Part shown: positions 60,114-64,000 of the stretch, in pieces
How the letters are laid out: the number at the start of each line of letters is the position of its first letter
Position numbering within the stretch: the stretch's first letter is position 1
Source: DATLZC01 sp037444005
Lineage (GTDB): Bacteria; Chloroflexota; Dehalococcoidia; DSTF01; JACRBR01
Length of the DNA stretch: 64,000 nucleotides
Direction: 5' to 3'
Assembly: GCA_037444005.1 (NCBI GenBank)
Contig: JBBING010000003.1
Location: 1-64,000, forward strand
Notes under the pieces: model-generated
The model's input: only the letters and a program-made list of their open reading frames with translations
Databases searched by the model: none
Told to the model about the DNA's origin: nothing
Position numbers and translations under genes: made by a program

Positions 60114-61034
60114 ATGGCCATGGAGAGCGAACGGTCGAAGAACGGCGACGGCGCCGCCACGGGGACGTGGACGGTCAAGAAGGGCCTCGCCCAGATGCTC
60201 AAGGGCGGCGTCATCATGGACGTGGTGACGCCAGAGCAGGCGAAGATCGCGGAGGAGGCCGGCGCGTGCGCCGTCATGGCGCTCGAACGGGTGCCGGCGG
60301 ACATTCGGGCGGCGGGGGGCGTCGCCCGCATGGCTGACCCCGAGGTCATCATTCGCATCATGGAGGCCGTGACGATTCCCGTGATGGCGAAGTGCCGCAT
60401 TGGTCACTTCGTCGAGGCGCAGGTGCTCGAGGCCATCGGCGTCGACTACATCGACGAGTCTGAAGTGCTGACCCCGGCGGACGAGGCGCACCACGTCAAC
60501 AAGCATCTGTTCAAGGTGCCGTTCGTGTGCGGGGCCCGGGACCTGGGTGAGGCCCTGCGGCGTATCGGCGAGGGCGCGGCGATGATCCGCACGAAGGGCG
60601 AGGCGGGCACCGGCAATATCGTGGAAGCGGTGCGGCACATGCGGGCCGTATGGGACGGGATCCGCCGCATTCAGAACATGCCGGACGAAGAGCTCATGGC
60701 GGAAGCGAAGAACCTGGGCGCCCCGTACGAGCTCGTCAAGATGGTGAAGGAAGAGGGCCGGCTCCCCGTGGTCAACTTCGCTGCCGGCGGCGTGGCCACG
60801 CCGGCCGACGCGGCGCTCATGATGCAGCTCGGCGCCGACGGCGTCTTCGTGGGGTCGGGCATCTTCAAGTCGGAGAACCCCGAGAAGCGGGCGCGGGCCA
60901 TCGTCCGGGCCGTGACGCACTACAACGACCCGAAGATCATCGCAGAGGTCTCCCGCGGGCTGGGCGAGCCGATGCGCGGGCTCGACATCGCCTCTATTCC
61001 CAGGGAAGAGCTGCTGGCGGGTCGCGGCTGGTAA
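60114..61034 (+). CDS. pdxS: pyridoxal 5'-phosphate synthase lyase subunit PdxS
   Basis: 306 aa. VKKGLAQMLKGGVIMDVVTP, VMALERVPADIRAAGGVARM, VMAKCRIGHFVEAQVLEA, IDESEVLTPAD, FVCGARDLGEALRRIGEGAA, MIRTKGEAGTGNIVEAVRHM: the complete PdxS sequence pattern with the active-site lysines. Builds PLP from ribose 5-phosphate, glyceraldehyde 3-phosphate and PdxT ammonia. AGGAG precedes ATG 60114 by 8 nt. TAGAAT at about 60075 may be the -10. Confidence 0.96.
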   Translation: MAMESERSKNGDGAATGTWTVKKGLAQMLKGGVIMDVVTPEQAKIAEEAGACAVMALERVPADIRAAGGVARMADPEVIIRIMEAVTIPVMAKCRIGHFVEAQVLEAIGVDYIDESEVLTPADEAHHVNKHLFKVPFVCGARDLGEALRRIGEGAAMIRTKGEAGTGNIVEAVRHMRAVWDGIRRIQNMPDEELMAEAKNLGAPYELVKMVKEEGRLPVVNFAAGGVATPADAALMMQLGADGVFVGSGIFKSENPEKRARAIVRAVTHYNDPKIIAEVSRGLGEPMRGLDIASIPREELLAGRGW

Positions 61035-61064
61035 CCCCGCGACGTTGGCAGGAAGGAGCCGTTC

Positions 61065-61757
61065 ATGCCCCTGCTTACGGAGGATCAGCGCACCCAGATC
61101 AAGGAACATCTCGAGCAGCGCCTGGTCGACCCCGTCGAGATCGTCCATTTCACGCAAGCGGAGTCCCCGCTCATCGTGCCGGGGCGCCACGAGTGCCAGT
61201 ACTGCAAAGAGACGCGCGAGCTGCTCGCCGAGGTGAGCGAGCTCTCCGACAAGATCCGGCTCACCGTCTACGACCTGGTGCGCGATCGCGAACAGGCCGA
61301 GCGGTACGGCGTCGACAGCGTTCCCGCCACGATCTTTTCCAGTCAGCACACGAAGGGTGTCGTCCGCTACTTCGGCGTGCCCTCGGGGTACGAGTTCGCG
61401 GCTGTGCTCGAGGACCTGGTCGACCTGTCGACCTCGGCGTCAGGGCTCAGCGCCGACACGCTCGCCAAGCTGGGGGCGCTAACGCAGGATGTGCACATCC
61501 GTGTCTTCGTCACCCCCACCTGACCGTACTGCCCCCAGGCGGCCAGGTTGGCCCACGAGATGGCGAAGGCGAGCGAACGGGTGACCGCGGACGTGATCGA
61601 AGCGATCGAGTTTCCGCATCTGGCGCAGAAGTACCGCGTGATGGGCGTCCCCAAGACGGTCATCAACGACCGCGTCGAGATCGTGGGGGCCGTGCCGGAA
61701 TCGCATCTCATCACGAAGGTCATGGAAGCGGTGGAGGGACCCGCCGCCTCCGGCTAG
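61065..61757 (+). CDS. PDO-like thioredoxin-fold selenoprotein candidate (in-frame TGA at CxxC)
   Basis: 230 aa if TGA 61521-61523 is read as selenocysteine. Two thioredoxin-fold modules. Module 1 (residues 1-130) has CQYC; module 2 (132-230) reads VFVTPT-[TGA]-PYCPQAARLAHEM, so TGA stands exactly for the first residue of a CPYC motif, and the same frame continues for 78 codons with a normal fold (cis-Pro MGVPKTVI). The Cys paralogue at 43584-44390 has CPHS at the same place. A stem-loop follows 21 nt downstream. A nonsense mutation of a TGC codon is the alternative. Located between pdxS and pdxT; SD AGGAGC before ATG 61065. Confidence 0.8.
61521..61554 (+). promoter_or_regulatory. candidate bacterial SECIS element with recoded TGA
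   Basis: After TGA 61521-61523 comes a hairpin of GGCC (61541-61544) with GGCC (61550-61553), extended by a G-C pair around one bulged C, closing the five-base loop AGGTT. Loop begins 21 nt after TGA and holds a G at its second position, as in known bacterial SECIS models. Confidence 0.6.
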
Positions 61758-61774
61758 CGCCGGCGTCCCTGCGT

Positions 61775-61780
61775 TACAAT
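61775..61780 (+). promoter_or_regulatory. -10 hexamer of leaderless pdxT
   Basis: TACAAT ends 6 nt before GTG 61787; no SD in between. Confidence 0.5.
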
Positions 61781-61786
61781 GTCAAC

Positions 61787-62395
61787 GTGAGAGCCGGCGT
61801 ACTCGCCCTGCAAGGCGACTTCGAGGAACACGTGTCGATGCTCCGGCGCCTCGGCGTGGAGGCCGTCGAGGTGCGATTGCCGCAGCATCTCGAAGGGCTC
61901 GACGGCATCATTCTTCCCGGGGGCGAGAGCACGACCATCGTTCGCCTTATCGACGAGTACGGCCTGCGTGAGCCGCTGCGCAAGTTCGCGGAAGCGGGCG
62001 GCGCCCTCTGGGGCACCTGCGCCGGCATGATCGTGCTCGGGCGCCGCGTGCCTGACCTCGACCGGCCGCCACTGGGATTGATGGACCTGACGGTTCGCCG
62101 CAACGCGTTCGGCAGGCAGATCGATAGCTTCGAGGCGTGGGTCGAGGTGCGCGGGATGGACGGCGGGCCGTTCCCGGCCGTCTTCATCCGCGCGCCGCGC
62201 ATCGAGGAGGTGGGACCCGAGGTCGACGTGCTGGCGACGCTAGACGACGGCACGATGGTCGCGGCGCGCCAGGGGAGCATGCTCGCGACCGCGTTTCATC
62301 CGGAGCTGACGGACGATACGAGATTCCACCGCCTGTTTCTCGAGCTCGCGAGCGGCGCCCGGGGCGGGGCTCGCCTCGCGGCGGGGACGAGTTGA
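61787..62395 (+). CDS. pdxT: pyridoxal 5'-phosphate synthase glutaminase subunit PdxT
   Basis: 202 aa. GVLALQGDFEEHVSMLRRLG, LPGGESTTIVRLIDEYGL, catalytic Cys in LWGTCAGMIVLG, and AFHPELTDD (His-Glu) complete the class-I glutaminase. Delivers ammonia to PdxS. GTG start set by the TACAAT 6 nt upstream. Separated from pdxS by the thioredoxin-fold gene. Confidence 0.95.
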   Translation: MRAGVLALQGDFEEHVSMLRRLGVEAVEVRLPQHLEGLDGIILPGGESTTIVRLIDEYGLREPLRKFAEAGGALWGTCAGMIVLGRRVPDLDRPPLGLMDLTVRRNAFGRQIDSFEAWVEVRGMDGGPFPAVFIRAPRIEEVGPEVDVLATLDDGTMVAARQGSMLATAFHPELTDDTRFHRLFLELASGARGGARLAAGTS

Positions 62396-62439
62396 GCGCC
62401 GGCGCCAGATCGACCCGACAGGAGGTCGAACCGAGGGGA

Positions 62440-63381
62440 ATGCCTAGCGCGCGCGCGCCGCTGCCCACGGACCTCGTGGCGCTGGTCCTACACGACGGCC
62501 GGCGTTGTCCCAACGAAGCCGTCACCTGGGATCGCATCGGAAAGGGGGACGCCCCAGGGCCGCTGGAGACGGCGGTCGAGCAGTGGCTGTCGTTCGCCAC
62601 GGGCCGGCACACGTGGATCAGCGTGAAAGGGCGCACGCTCCGAGGGCTGGCCTCGGCGCGCGTCCGCGGGTCGCGGCAGGCCTGGGAGATCGACTGCCTG
62701 ATCGACGCGGCCGAAGACGACGAGGGCGTGCTCATCAACCTGCTCGACCGAGTGGTCGCCGACGCTGGACGCTCCCGGGCCGAGAAGGTCTTCGTCCGAC
62801 TGGATGCGGCGAGCGCCGCGCTGGACACGGCGCTGCGCTGCGGCTTCTCGATCGTCTCGACCGAGGGGCTGTACTACCGCCCGAACCCTGCGCCGGTGGA
62901 CCCGGCCCACGCCGACCCCGGGTGGCGGCGCCGCCTCAAGACCGACGCCTACGCTCTGTACCGGCTGTACAACGCCGCAGTGCCGGAGTCGGTGCGCCGT
63001 GTCGAAGCGGCGACGCTGCCCGAGTGGGTGGCGGCGCAGGAGCGGCTGTCGGCGCCCCGGCGCACGCACCAGTTCGTGGTCGAGCGCGACGGCCGCGTGC
63101 TGGCGTGGGCGCGAACGGCGGTGGACGGCGACGTCGGACGCTTCCAGGTGGTGGCCGCGCCCGGCGAGCCCGAACTTTTGGACCGGGTGTTGCACGCCGC
63201 CATTCTGCGCCTGGCTCAAGCGTCTGCCCTCTACACGCTCGCGCCGCTCTACGACGGGGCGCTGATCCGGCGCCTGGAGGACCTGGGATTCGGACGGATC
63301 ACCGAGTTCGCGGTGCTGGCGCGGAGGACCGCCGAGACGGTGAAGGCCCCGCGGTTCGCGCCGGCAAACCTTGTGGGATAA
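62440..63381 (+). CDS. GNAT-like protein of unknown substrate
   Basis: 313 aa. Two GNAT-like modules: the first includes GRHTWISVKGRTLRGLASAR, the second HQFVVERDGRVLAWARTAVD and ILRLAQASALYTLAPLYDGA. The acetyl-CoA loop is not clear, so the assignment rests on fold pattern. AGGAGG lies 14 nt before ATG 62440; a TTG at 62392 overlapping the pdxT stop is an alternative start. Confidence 0.6.
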   Translation: MPSARAPLPTDLVALVLHDGRRCPNEAVTWDRIGKGDAPGPLETAVEQWLSFATGRHTWISVKGRTLRGLASARVRGSRQAWEIDCLIDAAEDDEGVLINLLDRVVADAGRSRAEKVFVRLDAASAALDTALRCGFSIVSTEGLYYRPNPAPVDPAHADPGWRRRLKTDAYALYRLYNAAVPESVRRVEAATLPEWVAAQERLSAPRRTHQFVVERDGRVLAWARTAVDGDVGRFQVVAAPGEPELLDRVLHAAILRLAQASALYTLAPLYDGALIRRLEDLGFGRITEFAVLARRTAETVKAPRFAPANLVG

Positions 63382-63391
63382 GAGGAACGGT

Positions 63392-64000
63392 ATGCCTGTA
63401 CAGCGTGAAATCACCGATGACCTCGACGCGCTGCTGGACGCGCTGCCGCCGCATATCAGCAGGCCGCTGCGCGAACGGAAGGATAATTTCGAGCTGCTCG
63501 AGGTCGTGATGGACCTGGGACGCCTCCCCGAAGCGCGCTACCCGGGGCGCGACGTCGTGCTCTCCGACGGCGAGGTCACGGAGGCCGACATCGAATACGT
63601 GGTCTCGCGCATCGGCGAGTTCGGTGACGACAACCGGGCCGGCATCGAGCGGACGCTGCACCGCATCTCGTGCATCCGGAACCGCCGGGGCAGGATCGTG
63701 GGCCTGACGTGCCGCGTCGGACGCGCGGTCTTCGGCACCATCCGCATCATCGAGGACCTCGTCCGGACGGGGAAGAGCATCCTGCTGCTCGGAAGGCCGG
63801 GTGTCGGCAAGACCACGATGTTGCGGGAGGTCGCCCGGGTGCTCGCCGACGACATGAACAAGCGGGTGGTCATCGTCGACACGTCGAACGAAATCGCCGG
63901 CGACGGCGACATCCCGCACCCGGGGATCGGGGCGGCGCGACGCATGCAGGTGGCTCACCCGTCGCTCCAGCACGCCGTGATGATCGAGGCCGTTGAGAAC
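63392..64000 (+). CDS. R3H/SpoIIIAA-type AAA ATPase, 5' part (cut by window end)
   Basis: 203 codons are seen with no stop before the edge. Opens MPVQREITDDLDALLDALPP; Walker A GRPGVGKTT near residue 134; Walker B VVIVDTSNEIAGDGDIPHPG near residue 155. Matches the Ycf45/SpoIIIAA-like ATPases common in cyanobacteria and Chloroflexota, usually with a C-terminal R3H nucleic-acid-binding domain beyond the window. Start ATG 63392 with AGAGGAACGG upstream. Confidence 0.85.
   Translation, partial: MPVQREITDDLDALLDALPPHISRPLRERKDNFELLEVVMDLGRLPEARYPGRDVVLSDGEVTEADIEYVVSRIGEFGDDNRAGIERTLHRISCIRNRRGRIVGLTCRVGRAVFGTIRIIEDLVRTGKSILLLGRPGVGKTTMLREVARVLADDMNKRVVIVDTSNEIAGDGDIPHPGIGAARRMQVAHPSLQHAVMIEAVEN

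Noticed and set aside
61548..61757. Separate small gene starting at ATG 61548
   Set aside because: It is the same frame as the protein ending at TGA 61521, has no ribosome site, and begins in the middle of a thioredoxin fold. Better read as the part after a recoded TGA.
1..64000. CRISPR arrays, rRNA genes, prophage or integrative elements
   Set aside because: No regularly spaced repeats, rRNA-like segments, phage structural genes or intact transposases were seen; only the transposase fragment at 1583-1750.

Overview
The window is gene-dense, high-GC bacterial chromosome with genes on both strands, many start/stop overlaps of 1-4 bp, and GTG or TTG starts beside ATG. The gene content fits a Chloroflexota-like bacterium (Dehalococcoidia or Thermomicrobia side) better than an actinobacterium: an R3H/SpoIIIAA-type ATPase, a membrane-anchored Mur ligase, an inositol-lipid operon, a branched-chain amino-acid ABC system, an F420-type LLM oxidoreductase, a ferritin and tandem universal stress proteins. 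This placement is inference; no rRNA is present.

Layout. 1-2.9 kb: enoyl-CoA hydratase, THEP1-type NTPase, then a lower-GC patch with a transposase remnant and two exported or anchored unknowns. 2.9-6.2 kb (minus): ADP-forming acyl-CoA synthetase alpha subunit and two tandem-Usp proteins. 6.4-13 kb: Liv substrate-binding lipoprotein, a bidirectional terminator, and a minus-strand operon DegT aminotransferase-livG-livF-livH-livM. 13.1-16 kb: EVE protein and a DUF7064-like/phosphotransferase/DUF6285-like trio. 16-20 kb (minus): MFS exporter, class E/F-like sortase, small membrane protein, radical SAM/SPASM protein. 20-29.3 kb: GAF, FAH-family, galU, an unknown, FabI-like SDR, then a tightly overlapping set of hydrolase, membrane Mur ligase, DegT aminotransferase and FemAB protein. 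29.4-33.4 kb: yebC, ruvC, ruvA, uvrB. 33.4-38.8 kb (minus): a decayed MFS gene, an intact MFS gene, ROK kinase, glgA, lipoprotein. 38.9-42 kb: nfi, prfB with a +1 recoding site, and a peptidase-MA-like protein. 42-50.2 kb (minus): an eight-gene operon headed by an HTH-Ino1 fusion, then two lysophospholipid-type acyltransferases, a PHP phosphoesterase, a PimA-like glycosyltransferase, PgsA-like phosphatidyltransferase, a thioredoxin-fold protein and a GT-C glycosyltransferase. 50.3-59.2 kb: assorted metabolic genes, haloalkane dehalogenase, ferritin, tRNA-Arg, mgtE and a membrane protein. 59.2-64 kb: tRNA-His, phosphoesterase, pdxS, a probable selenoprotein, pdxT, a GNAT-like protein, and an R3H/SpoIIIAA ATPase cut by the window edge.

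The most notable points: (1) a thioredoxin-fold protein at 61065-61757 whose second CxxC motif has TGA in place of the first Cys codon, followed at the right distance by a stem-loop with a GGT-containing loop, so a likely selenoprotein; (2) an XRE-type HTH domain fused in frame to inositol-1-phosphate synthase, behind a good promoter and a TGGTAA-N8-TTACCA operator-like repeat, heading an operon that looks built for phosphatidylinositol and glycosylated inositol lipids; (3) two genes (ruvC and the ROK kinase) that have no ATG/GTG/TTG at the expected site but an ATC codon at ideal distance from a GGAGG; (4) a recurring -10 hexamer 6-11 nt before start codons, implying many leaderless mRNAs.
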